This document shows, one piece after another, positions 19,162-28,219 of a stretch of DNA of 64,000 nt (its first letter is position 1; each line of letters opens with the position of its first letter). The position numbers and the translations under genes are program-made. The notes under the pieces were generated by a model, which saw only the letters and a program-made list of their open reading frames with translations, was not told the DNA's origin and did not search any database. Origin of the DNA: Rhodoferax saidenbachensis (GTDB lineage: Bacteria; Pseudomonadota; Gammaproteobacteria; Burkholderiales; Burkholderiaceae_C). The DNA lies in contig NZ_CP019239.1 of assembly GCF_001955715.1 (NCBI RefSeq), positions 2,976,001-3,040,000 of the forward strand, in the 5' to 3' direction.

Positions 19162-20879
19162 AAATCCTGATTGCCGAAGACGAGCCTTCGCTGCGCGAAA
19201 ACCTGCAGTGGATGCTGGAGCTGGAAGGCTACGAGGTCATGACCGCCAAGGACGGGCGCGACGCCTATGTGCAGGCCTGTCGCACCCGCCCCGACCTGGT
19301 GCTGACCGACGTCATGATGCCGGTGCTGGACGGCTACGGCCTGCTGAAGGCACTGCGCGAAGACTCCACCACCGCCACCGTACCCATCATCATGCTCACC
19401 GCCAAGGCCGACCGCAGCGATGTGCGCATGGGCATGAACCTGGGCGCCGACGACTACCTGACCAAACCCTACAAACGCGACGAACTGCTCGAAGCCGTGC
19501 AGGCCCGCCTGGCACGCAGCTCCAGCCAGGAGCAAGCGGCCAAGACCCTGCAACATCAGATGCAGCAGGCCCAGCAGTTCGACCCCCTCACCTCGCTGCC
19601 CAACCGCGAACTGTTCGACCAGCAACTGGCCGCCGCGCTGGAGCATGCGGGCCGCACCCACGGTGGTGTGCTGGTGGTCTGCGTGGGCCTGGACGGTTTT
19701 GCCAAGGTCAATGAATCGCTGGGCCCGGCCACCGGTGACCTGGTGCTGCAGGAAGTGGCCAACCGCCTGCTCGACCGCATGGGCGCCAGCACCCAGACCG
19801 GCGCACACGACAGCCTGGCCCGTCTGGGCGGCGACCAGTTCGCCCTCTGCCTCAGCGGTGTGCTGGACACCGCCCTGCTGGAGCGCACCTGCAGCGACAT
19901 CCTGGAGCTGCTGGCCCGCCCCTATCTGATCGACGACCGCTCGCTGTTTCTCACCGCCTGCGCCGGGGCCAGCCAATACCCGTCCCAGGCGAATACAGCG
20001 CAAGCCCTGCTGCTCAACGCCGAATCTGCGCTGCACCACGCCAAGACGGGCGGCCCCGGATCGTTTCGCCTCTTTGACCCGGCCATGAACCAGCAGGTGG
20101 TGCGCCGCCTGCAAATCCACAACGCGCTGCACCAGGCCTTGGAACAAGGCGAACTGCAGGTCTTCTACCAGCCGCAGGTGTCCATCGCCAGCGGGGCCGT
20201 GGTCGGTTTTGAGGCGCTGCTGCGCTGGAACCACCCCACGCTGGGCTGGATTTCACCGGCCGAGTTCATCCCCATTGCCGAAGACAGCGGCTTTATCGTC
20301 AAGCTCGGTGAATGGGTCATGCGTACCGCCGCGCGCCAGGCCGCCGACTGGCATGCCCTGGGCCACAACAGCTTTCGTATGGCAGTGAACCTGTCGGTGC
20401 GCCAGTTTGCCGACCCGCGCCTGCCTTCGCTGGTGCAACAGGTGCTCACCGACACCGGCCTGCCCGCCCACATGCTGGAGCTGGAAGTCACCGAAAGCCT
20501 GGCCCTGCAAAGCGTCACCACCACCATTGGCACCCTCAACGCCTGCAAGGCGCTGGGCGTGAAGCTGGCCATGGACGACTTTGGCACCGGCTACTCCAGC
20601 CTGGCCTACCTCAAGCGTTACCCGCTGGACTCGCTCAAGATCGACCAAGCCTTTGTGCGCAACCTGACCCAGGACGCAGGCGACGCCGCCATCACCCGCG
20701 CCATCGTGGCCATGGCGCACAGCTTTGGCATGAGCGTGATCGCCGAAGGGGTGGAGACCACGGGCCAACTCGATTTTTTGCGTACCCTGGGCTGCGAAGA
20801 CTTCCAGGGCTACCTGTTCAGCCGCCCGGTGCCACCCGACGAAGCCGTGTTGTGCTTCCCCGGTTACCACCCAGGCTAG
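19158..20879 (+). CDS. Response regulator REC-GGDEF-EAL
   Basis: 573 residues. The REC domain has acidic residues AEDEP, phosphoacceptor Asp51 in LTDVMMP and Lys in TKPYKR. It is followed by a GGDEF domain whose signature is degenerate (LARLGGDQF: Glu replaced by Gln) and a full EAL domain ([28 protein letters not shown]). The expected output is therefore c-di-GMP hydrolysis, with the GGDEF domain perhaps only binding GTP. It overlaps kinase 2 by 4 bp, making it the obvious partner of both kinases. Confidence 0.92.
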   Translation: MKILIAEDEPSLRENLQWMLELEGYEVMTAKDGRDAYVQACRTRPDLVLTDVMMPVLDGYGLLKALREDSTTATVPIIMLTAKADRSDVRMGMNLGADDYLTKPYKRDELLEAVQARLARSSSQEQAAKTLQHQMQQAQQFDPLTSLPNRELFDQQLAAALEHAGRTHGGVLVVCVGLDGFAKVNESLGPATGDLVLQEVANRLLDRMGASTQTGAHDSLARLGGDQFALCLSGVLDTALLERTCSDILELLARPYLIDDRSLFLTACAGASQYPSQANTAQALLLNAESALHHAKTGGPGSFRLFDPAMNQQVVRRLQIHNALHQALEQGELQVFYQPQVSIASGAVVGFEALLRWNHPTLGWISPAEFIPIAEDSGFIVKLGEWVMRTAARQAADWHALGHNSFRMAVNLSVRQFADPRLPSLVQQVLTDTGLPAHMLELEVTESLALQSVTTTIGTLNACKALGVKLAMDDFGTGYSSLAYLKRYPLDSLKIDQAFVRNLTQDAGDAAITRAIVAMAHSFGMSVIAEGVETTGQLDFLRTLGCEDFQGYLFSRPVPPDEAVLCFPGYHPG

Positions 20880-20925
20880 TTTCTGTTTCGTTAAAAAGCA
20901 TGCGCCCGGACGCACGGCGTCAGGG

Positions 20926-20937
20926 CACAATATTGTG
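20926..20937. promoter_or_regulatory. Perfect palindrome CACAATATTGTG upstream of haem sensor
   Basis: A 12-bp perfect palindrome lies 35 bp before the ATG at 20973, in the 93-bp gap after the response regulator gene. Its place and symmetry fit an operator; no regulator can be named. A GGGGGGAT Shine-Dalgarno sequence lies just before the ATG. Confidence 0.35.
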
Positions 20938-20972
20938 TACGGGGCACCTTTGCCCATGATTCGGGGGGATGT

Positions 20973-21851
20973 ATGGGATTGCGACTCAAGTTCAATTTGG
21001 TATTGATCATGGTGTTTCTGGTGGGCTTTGCAGCCGCCGGCTTCATTTCACGTGAACTGCTGCAGGCCAATGCCCGCGAAGAAGTGGTGCGCAATGCCCG
21101 CTTGCTGATGGACACGGCGCTGGCGGTGCGCTCCTACACGGTGGAGCAGATCAAACCCCACCTCGACCCGCAACTCAACGAGGTTTTCCTGCCGCAGACG
21201 GTGCCCGCCTACGCCGCCACCGAAACCCTGGCCCACGTACAAAAGAAGTACCCGGACTACGGCTACAAAGAGGCCACCCTCAACCCCACCAACCCGCGTG
21301 ACCGGGCCACCGACTGGGAGTCTGACCTGGTCCAGCAGTTCCGCCAGAACGGCGAATACAAGGAGTTGATCTCCGAACGCAGCGGCGCCACCGGGCGCCA
21401 GCTCTACATCGCCAAACCCATCCAGATTTCCAATCCGGCCTGCCTGGCCTGCCACAGCGTGCCGGCCAATGCCCCGGCCAGCATGATCAAGATCTATGGT
21501 GAAGCCAACGGTTTTGGCTGGAAACACAACGAAATCATTGGCGCACAGGTCGTGACCGTGCCCATGGATATCCCGATTCGTAATGCCGACCGCGCGCTCA
21601 AGACTTTCATGGCATCGCTGGCAGGCGTGTTTTTCGTGGTTTTCATCGTCCTCAATCTGATGTTGAGCTGGTTGATCGTGCGCCCCATCCGTCGCATGTC
21701 CCAGTCCGCTGACAAGATCAGCACCGGCGACTTTGATGTGCCGGAGTTTGCCGACGGTGGCAAGGACGAAGTGGCCGTGTTGGGCAGCGCCTTCAACCGC
21801 ATGCGCCGTAGCCTGGACAAGGCCATGCAGATGATCGAGCGGGGCGACTAA
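20973..21851 (+). CDS. Tll0287-like (DUF3365) haem-type sensor with HAMP domain
   Basis: 292 residues. An N-terminal membrane helix (~5-25) precedes a periplasmic domain (~30-200) with a single c-type haem motif CLACHSVP at ~153, then a second membrane helix (~212-235) and a HAMP domain (~235-290). The protein ends right after HAMP with no output domain. The downstream kinase-cyclase gene starts 3 bp later, so the signal probably passes by protein contact. The Tll0287/DUF3365 family is known as a haem-binding redox or gas sensor fold. Haem attachment is inferred from CxxCH only. Confidence 0.85.
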   Translation: MGLRLKFNLVLIMVFLVGFAAAGFISRELLQANAREEVVRNARLLMDTALAVRSYTVEQIKPHLDPQLNEVFLPQTVPAYAATETLAHVQKKYPDYGYKEATLNPTNPRDRATDWESDLVQQFRQNGEYKELISERSGATGRQLYIAKPIQISNPACLACHSVPANAPASMIKIYGEANGFGWKHNEIIGAQVVTVPMDIPIRNADRALKTFMASLAGVFFVVFIVLNLMLSWLIVRPIRRMSQSADKISTGDFDVPEFADGGKDEVAVLGSAFNRMRRSLDKAMQMIERGD

Positions 21852-21854
21852 GCT

Positions 21855-24017
21855 TTGGAACCGAGCGACAGCAAACCCGCACCCCTGGCCATGAAGGCTG
21901 CCGACAAGGCGGCGCTGGAGCCGGGGCAGACGGTTTTTGAATACCGCATCGACAAGGTGCTGGGCGGTGGCGGCTTCGGCATCACCTACCTGGCGCAGGA
22001 CGTCAATCTGCAGTTGCCGGTCGCCATCAAGGAGTACTTCCCCTCCAGCCTGGCCGTGCGCTCGGTGGACAACGCGGTGCATGTGCGCTCTGAAGAAGGC
22101 GCCGCGCAGTTCCAGTGGGGCCTGGAGCGTTTTGTGGACGAGGCCCGCGCGCTGGCATCCTTCCGGCACCCCAACATCGTGCGGGTGCTGCGCTACTTCA
22201 AGGAAAACGGCACCGCCTACATCGTCATGGAGTACGAGTCGGGCGACCCGCTCAAACACTGGCTGAGCAAACAGGGCGCACTGGACCAGCGCAGCCTGCT
22301 GCAGATCGTTTACCCGCTGCTCGATGGCCTGGAGTCCGTGCACAAGCTCAACTTCCTGCACCGCGACATCAAGCCCGACAACATCTACATCCGCGCCGAT
22401 GGCACACCGGTACTGCTGGACTTTGGCGCCGCACGCCGCCTCACCAGCAACCACGACATGACCAACATCGTCAGTCCTGGTTTTGCCCCGTTTGAGCAGT
22501 ACCACACCAAGGGCAACCAGGGCCCCTGGACCGATCTGTATTCGCTGGGCGCCGTCATGTACTGGATGACCACAGGCAGCAAACCCATGGAGTCCGCCTC
22601 ACGCGTGCGCGACGACGCCATGCCCAAAGCGGCCAACCTGGCCAGCCGCGCTGCCTTTGGTGAACAACTGCTGCAAGCCATCGACTGGGCCATGAGCCCC
22701 AACGAAACCCAGCGTCCACAAACCGTGGACGCGCTGCGCCGCGCCTTCCAGAATTCCGAGCACCTCAAGACCCAGGTGTTGCAGGCATCGCAGCGCGTGG
22801 ACCCCACCGCCGTACTGACGGCCAATACGCTTTCGGTACCCATCAACACCGAAGAAGCGCTGCGTAAAAATGTGATGGGCACCATCATGTTTCTGGATCT
22901 GGTCGCCTACTCCACGCACTCGGTGGACCAGCAGGTCGTCATCAAGACGCTGTTCAATGAAATGATCACCAAGGCCATTGGTGGGGTCAACGAATCGTCG
23001 CGCATCATGCTGGACACGGGTGACGGTGCCGCCATCTGCTTCCTGGGCGACCCCGAAGAAGCCTTGCAGTCCGCCCTGCTGCTGCGTGACCTGCTGCTGC
23101 AGAAATACGGCCAGAAACTCTCCATGCGGGTGGGCCTGCACATGGGCCCGGTGCGCATGCTGATGGACATCAACAATCGGGTCAACGTGGTGGGCGATGG
23201 CATCAACGTCGCGCAGCGCATCATGGATTTTTCCTCGGCCAACCAGATCACGGTGTCACGCGCTTACTACGACGTGATCTCCCGCATCAGCGACGGCGCC
23301 GAAGCCATGTTCGAGTACCTGGGCCCGCGTCTGGACAAACACAAACGCTCGCACGAGGTGTACTCCCTGGTGGACCCGAATGCCGTGCGCGCGGCACCGC
23401 CCACGCCCGATGCCGTATTTGCACACACCACCCTGATCGGCGACATCGAAGAAGTCTTGCCCCACGAGGCCCAGGCCATCGAAACCGAATTGACCAAGGC
23501 CATTGGCCCGCTGGCCCATGTGCTGGTCAAAAAAGCCAAGGCCCGCGCCACCAGCGCGCAGAACCTGCGCGAACTGGTGTCCATCTCGATCCAGGACGCG
23601 GCGGTGCGCGACGCCTTTCTCTCCGGCAAAAACAGCAGCCGACTGACCGGCCCCGGCACCGTGCCACTCTCCAGCAGCTCGCGGTCTACCGGCAGCGGCT
23701 CATTGAGCCGTCCCCTGTCCGTGCCGATGCCCACCACGGTGCCGCCCGATGCCAGCAGGCTGTCCGCCTCCACATCCAGCGCGTCGGTGTCGTCCGCTTC
23801 GCTCAAGGTGCACACCTTCAGCGCCGAACAACAAGCCCAGTTGGAGCGCGCGCTGAGCCAGTACATCGGCCCGCTGTCCAAAACACTGGTGCGCAAAGAA
23901 GCCAACCGCCAGCCCACGTTTACCGACCTGCTGCAGGCGCTGGCCCTGCACATCGACAAGGCCGAAGACCGCGCGCGTTTTGTCAGCGCCGCCAGCAAAC
24001 TCCAGTCCAAGCCCTGA
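21855..24017 (+). CDS. Ser/Thr protein kinase fused to class III nucleotide cyclase
   Basis: About 720 residues. The kinase domain (~20-295) has GGGGFGITYLAQD, AIKEYFP (Lys), LHRDIKPDNIY and LLDFGAARR, with the PFEQY segment of bacterial kinases. A class III cyclase domain (~335-505) has FLDLVAYS and LDTGDGAA (two metal Asp) and VVGDGINVAQRI (Asn, Arg). Two copies of a ~60-residue helical repeat with IGPLAHVLVKKA and IGPLSKTLVRKE end the protein (~534-591 and ~653-716), separated by a Ser/Thr-rich linker. The start is TTG 21855, 3 bp after the sensor stop; ATG 21891 is the alternative. Soluble; cAMP versus cGMP is not predictable. Confidence 0.9.
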   Translation: MEPSDSKPAPLAMKAADKAALEPGQTVFEYRIDKVLGGGGFGITYLAQDVNLQLPVAIKEYFPSSLAVRSVDNAVHVRSEEGAAQFQWGLERFVDEARALASFRHPNIVRVLRYFKENGTAYIVMEYESGDPLKHWLSKQGALDQRSLLQIVYPLLDGLESVHKLNFLHRDIKPDNIYIRADGTPVLLDFGAARRLTSNHDMTNIVSPGFAPFEQYHTKGNQGPWTDLYSLGAVMYWMTTGSKPMESASRVRDDAMPKAANLASRAAFGEQLLQAIDWAMSPNETQRPQTVDALRRAFQNSEHLKTQVLQASQRVDPTAVLTANTLSVPINTEEALRKNVMGTIMFLDLVAYSTHSVDQQVVIKTLFNEMITKAIGGVNESSRIMLDTGDGAAICFLGDPEEALQSALLLRDLLLQKYGQKLSMRVGLHMGPVRMLMDINNRVNVVGDGINVAQRIMDFSSANQITVSRAYYDVISRISDGAEAMFEYLGPRLDKHKRSHEVYSLVDPNAVRAAPPTPDAVFAHTTLIGDIEEVLPHEAQAIETELTKAIGPLAHVLVKKAKARATSAQNLRELVSISIQDAAVRDAFLSGKNSSRLTGPGTVPLSSSSRSTGSGSLSRPLSVPMPTTVPPDASRLSASTSSASVSSASLKVHTFSAEQQAQLERALSQYIGPLSKTLVRKEANRQPTFTDLLQALALHIDKAEDRARFVSAASKLQSKP

Positions 24018-24087
24018 CCCGTTTGCCCGCCCACGGCCTTGATCGGCAAAATCGGATGGTTGTCAGGCTGAGCGGGGAAATTTATAT

Positions 24088-24144
24088 GAAATTGGCCTGT
24101 AGCCCGCGCGGAGTTTGCGCAAGCAGCTTCTCTTTTGATAGCAA
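24088..24144 (-). repeat. Repeat A copy 4 (intergenic)
   Basis: Minus-strand reading has TTGCTATCAAAAGAGAAG, GCTGCTTGCGCA and GGGCTACAGGCCAATTT. It sits between the convergent kinase-cyclase and modC genes and accounts for most of the 136-bp gap. Confidence 0.75.
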
Positions 24145-24153
24145 ATCTGGCGC

Positions 24154-25230
24154 CTAGACCAGCGCCGCAGACTTCACTTGCGCCCAGACGGTCTGGCCTG
24201 TTGCCAGCCCCAGCGCATCGGCAGCACGCGCCGTAATCCGCGCGAGCAACACAGAGCCACCGCAGTCCAGTTGCACCAGCACCTGAGACGGATGGGTGTC
24301 GGGCACCACCGCACGCACCGTGCAGGACAAAAGGTTCTGGATGCTGGTGTGCTCGGGCTTTTGCACGGCAATACTCACATCGCGGGCCAACACACGCATA
24401 CGCACGGCCTGACCGATCTCAGCACCGCCGTCCCGCAGCCACAAGGCGCCGCCTGCAAAACCCACTTGCATCAAATGCCACTGTGCATCCCGCTGCAGCA
24501 CACTGCCCTGCAGCAGCACACCCACATCTTCACCCAGCACCACCGGGCGGTGCAGGTCCGACAGCACCTGCGCCACCGGCCCCATCGCTTTGACGCCGCC
24601 CTCCTCCAGCACCACCAGCGTGTCGGCCAGGCGCGCAGCCTCATCGGCGGCATGGGTCACGTAGAGCATGGGAATCTTCACCTCGTCGCGCAGACGCTCC
24701 AGCCACGGCAGCAGCTCCTGGCGGCGCGCGGGGTCCAGGCCTGAGCAGGGCTCGTCCAGCAGCAGCAGGCGCGGCTGCAGGGCCAGTGCACGGGCGATGG
24801 CCACGCGCTGGCGCTCACCGCCCGAAAGCTGCACCGGATCGCGCTGCAGCAGCGGGACCAGGCCCAGCAACGCAATGGCATGCTCCAGCGCTTCGCGCGC
24901 ACCCGGTCCGGCGCGGCGCATGCCGTACTCCAGATTACCGCGCACGCTCCGATGCGCAAACAGGCTGGCTTCCTGAAACACATAGCCCAGCGGACGCTGC
25001 CAGGTGGGCACAAATACGCCGTGGTTGCTGTCCTGCCAGATGGCACCCTCCACACGCACCAACGCATTGGCAGAGCGCTCCAGCCCTGCCACACAGCGCA
25101 GCAAGCTGGTCTTGCCGGAGCCAGACGCCCCCATCACCACGGTGATGCCGCGTGCGGGCAACTCCAGGTCTACCTGCAGCGCAAACGCCGCGCGTGGCAA
25201 CTCCAGCCGGATACGCAGCGGCGTGCTCAT
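24154..25230 (-). CDS. modC: Molybdate ABC transporter ATP-binding protein
   Basis: 358 residues. The ATPase has Walker [14 protein letters not shown], signature [15 protein letters not shown] and Walker [16 protein letters not shown]-terminal TOBE/MOP domain (~285-355) with [10 protein letters not shown] binds molybdate and distinguishes ModC from general ABC ATPases. It overlaps modB by 4 bp and is the last gene of modABC. It drives molybdate uptake from the cytoplasmic face. Confidence 0.95.
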   Translation of the reverse strand: MSTPLRIRLELPRAAFALQVDLELPARGITVVMGASGSGKTSLLRCVAGLERSANALVRVEGAIWQDSNHGVFVPTWQRPLGYVFQEASLFAHRSVRGNLEYGMRRAGPGAREALEHAIALLGLVPLLQRDPVQLSGGERQRVAIARALALQPRLLLLDEPCSGLDPARRQELLPWLERLRDEVKIPMLYVTHAADEAARLADTLVVLEEGGVKAMGPVAQVLSDLHRPVVLGEDVGVLLQGSVLQRDAQWHLMQVGFAGGALWLRDGGAEIGQAVRMRVLARDVSIAVQKPEHTSIQNLLSCTVRAVVPDTHPSQVLVQLDCGGSVLLARITARAADALGLATGQTVWAQVKSAALV

Positions 25231-25913
25231 GGCATCACCCCCACGTTGCGCCGGTTCAGCAGACCCAGCCCCAGCAGCACCACAAACGCAAACAGCACCA
25301 TGCCACCGGCCAGCCAGTGCGCCTGCGCATATTCCATCGCCTCCACATGGCCGTAGATCTGCGTGGACACCACACTGGTCTTGCCCGGAATATTGCCACC
25401 CAGCATCAACACCACACCAAACTCACCTACGGTGTGTGCAAACGTCAGGATGGCCGCGGTCAAAAAGCCGGGACGGGCCAGCGGCAGCGCCACGCTCACA
25501 AATGCATCGAACGGGCGCGCCCGCAAGGTGGCAGCCACTTCCATGGGCCGTGTGCCCATGGCGGCAAAAGCGTTTTGCAGTGGCTGCACGGCAAACGGCA
25601 GCGAATAAATCACCGAGCCCAGCAACAGCCCGCCAAAGGTGAACGGCAGCGGGCCCAGCCCCAGCCACTGCGTGAACTGCCCGCCCGGCCCCAGCGGCCC
25701 CAGCGTGATCAGCAGGTAAAAGCCCAGCACCGTGGGCGGCAGCACCAGCGGCAGCGCCACCACAGCGCCCACCGGCGCACGCCAGCGCGAAGTCGTGCGT
25801 GCCAGCCACCAGGCCAACGGCGTGGCCAGCAGCAACAGCAACAACGTGGTCAGGCTGGCCAGCTCCAGCGTGAGGCGAATTGCGCCCCAGTCGGATGCGC
25901 TCAGGCCCAGCAT
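25227..25913 (-). CDS. modB: Molybdate ABC transporter permease
   Basis: 228 residues with about five to six membrane helices and the permease EAA loop ([20 protein letters not shown]), which contacts ModC. The usual [18 protein letters not shown] segment of ModB is present. It sits between modA (18 bp upstream) and modC (4-bp overlap), in order modA-modB-modC on the minus strand. Confidence 0.95.
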   Translation of the reverse strand: MLGLSASDWGAIRLTLELASLTTLLLLLLATPLAWWLARTTSRWRAPVGAVVALPLVLPPTVLGFYLLITLGPLGPGGQFTQWLGLGPLPFTFGGLLLGSVIYSLPFAVQPLQNAFAAMGTRPMEVAATLRARPFDAFVSVALPLARPGFLTAAILTFAHTVGEFGVVLMLGGNIPGKTSVVSTQIYGHVEAMEYAQAHWLAGGMVLFAFVVLLGLGLLNRRNVGVMP

Positions 25914-25931
25914 CGGCGCTCGGGTTGAAAT

Positions 25932-26795
<864 letters not shown>

Positions 26796-26807
26796 TCACT
26801 TTTATAG

Positions 26808-26830
26808 AAACCCGCAAAGCGGGTTTTCTT
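26808..26830 (+). terminator. Hairpin with short T-run
   Basis: AAACCCGC and GCGGGTTT form an 8-bp stem with an AAA loop followed by TCTT. It looks like a small intrinsic terminator but no plus-strand gene precedes it. It lies at the left boundary of the long inverted repeat and may belong to that element. Confidence 0.35.
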
Positions 26831-27330
26831 GCTTCGCCAAGGCGTGCTTTGCACGCGGAGTTTGCTCACTTCGCGTAGCGAAGTTACGCAAACACCAAAA
26901 GTAAGCAAAAGAAGGCGAGCCGGATTCGTCGGCCCTGCGGGCACGCTGCGTTGCTCGGTTCGGACGGGGTCTGGCTCGAACTCGCCTTCGGCTCAAACAA
27001 TCGCCAGCCCTCATCCGCCCAAACCTGCGCTACTCGCCTCCTCATTACGGCACCAGCCAAGTAACCGAAGACCAAATACCGAACTTCGTCCGCGCTACGC
27101 GCGGACGTGGGGGCCGAGCGCAGCGACGGCCTGAATTCCCCCAATCCCTTCTGTATGCGCCGAGGAGCGCAGGGTTCAGTGGATGAGGGCTGGCGATTGT
27201 TTGAGCCCGCAGGGCGAGTTCGAGCCAGACCCCACTGAACCCGAGCACCGCAGGTTGCCCCGGCAAAGCCGGGGTCGCAGACAGCAGGGTCGCCTTCTTT
27301 TGCTTACTTTTCTTGGCGAAGCAAGAAAAG
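26823..27330. repeat. Long nested inverted repeat between modA and modE
   Basis: Three nested pairs of complementary arms: 26823-26841 with 27312-27330 (TTCTTGCTTCGCCAAG core), 26898-26919 with 27290-27311 (22 bp perfect), and 26966-27017 with 27181-27233 (about 52 bp, only a few differences). The centre is ~163 bp. The pieces are in the right order for one long imperfect hairpin. Short open frames in it are by-products of the palindrome. No transposase is present; it may be a non-autonomous element or the remains of one. Confidence 0.75.
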
Positions 27331-27411
27331 TGAGTCGGCCGCCGGGCCGAAACCCGGCTAGCCAAGCAAGAAGCAACACCCCAAAAAAAGAGCACAAGCC
27401 ACAATAGCAAT

Positions 27412-28170
27412 ATGGCAAAGAAACCATCCCTCCAATTGGCCGAAGCCCTAGGCCACGAAATAGCCGACAAACGCCTAGACATCCTGCGCCGCATCGGCGA
27501 AGTAGGCTCCATCTCCGAAGCCGCACGCGGCGCTGGCGTGAGCTACAAGGCGGCGTGGCAAGCCATCGACACGTTGGGCAACCTCGCAGGCACCGCATTG
27601 CTGGAACGCATGGTCGGCGGCTCCGGCGGCGGCGGCGCACAACTCACCCCCGCAGGCCAGCAACTCCTGCAGGCCGCAGAACTGCTAAACCAAGCCCGGC
27701 AACAAGTACTAAAACAAATCACCCAAGGCCAAAGCACGCCCGGTCTGGCCGCCCTGAGCCTGCGTACCAGCATGCGCAACCAGTTGCCCTGCACGGTCAA
27801 AGCGCTGCGCACACAGGGCCAGGCGATTCAGGTGGAGATGCGCCTGTGCGACGGCACACCGCTGTTCTCCCGCATCACCCGCGAAAGCGCAGAGCTGTTG
27901 TCACTGCACGCAGGCCAAACCGTGCTTGCCCTGTGCAAAGCCACGGCGGTGGAGATTTTTCCGGCAGGCCAGACAGCCACCGGGCGTAACCTGCTGCTCG
28001 GGCGGGTGACCCGTGCCTCCCGCGCACGCGCCGGGGGAGAGGTCGCGCTTGCGCTGGATTGCGGCCTGCAGATGGTGGGCTTCTCGGGCCCCGACAGTGG
28101 ACTCCAACTCAATCACGCCGCGCAGGCCAGTGTGGATGCGTCGGCGGTGGTGATTGCGCTCGCTGGCTAA
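27412..28170 (+). CDS. modE: Molybdate-responsive transcriptional regulator ModE
   Basis: 252 residues. An N-terminal winged HTH (~20-90; GSISEAARGAGVSYKAAWQ is the recognition region) is followed by two MOP/TOBE domains (~115-180 and ~185-250) that bind molybdate and dimerise. Length and order match E. coli ModE. It is divergent from modABC but separated from it by the ~0.5-kb inverted repeat, an unusual insertion for this pair. With molybdate bound it should repress modABC. Confidence 0.94.
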   Translation: MAKKPSLQLAEALGHEIADKRLDILRRIGEVGSISEAARGAGVSYKAAWQAIDTLGNLAGTALLERMVGGSGGGGAQLTPAGQQLLQAAELLNQARQQVLKQITQGQSTPGLAALSLRTSMRNQLPCTVKALRTQGQAIQVEMRLCDGTPLFSRITRESAELLSLHAGQTVLALCKATAVEIFPAGQTATGRNLLLGRVTRASRARAGGEVALALDCGLQMVGFSGPDSGLQLNHAAQASVDASAVVIALAG

Positions 28171-28219
28171 ACGTTGCAATCCTCACCATGCCCCGCAAAG
28201 AACCGGGGGACAACAGGCC

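Noticed and set aside
26884..27640. Several short frames in the modA-modE gap
   Set aside because: They come in mirrored pairs because of the inverted repeat and show no conserved protein features or ribosome sites.
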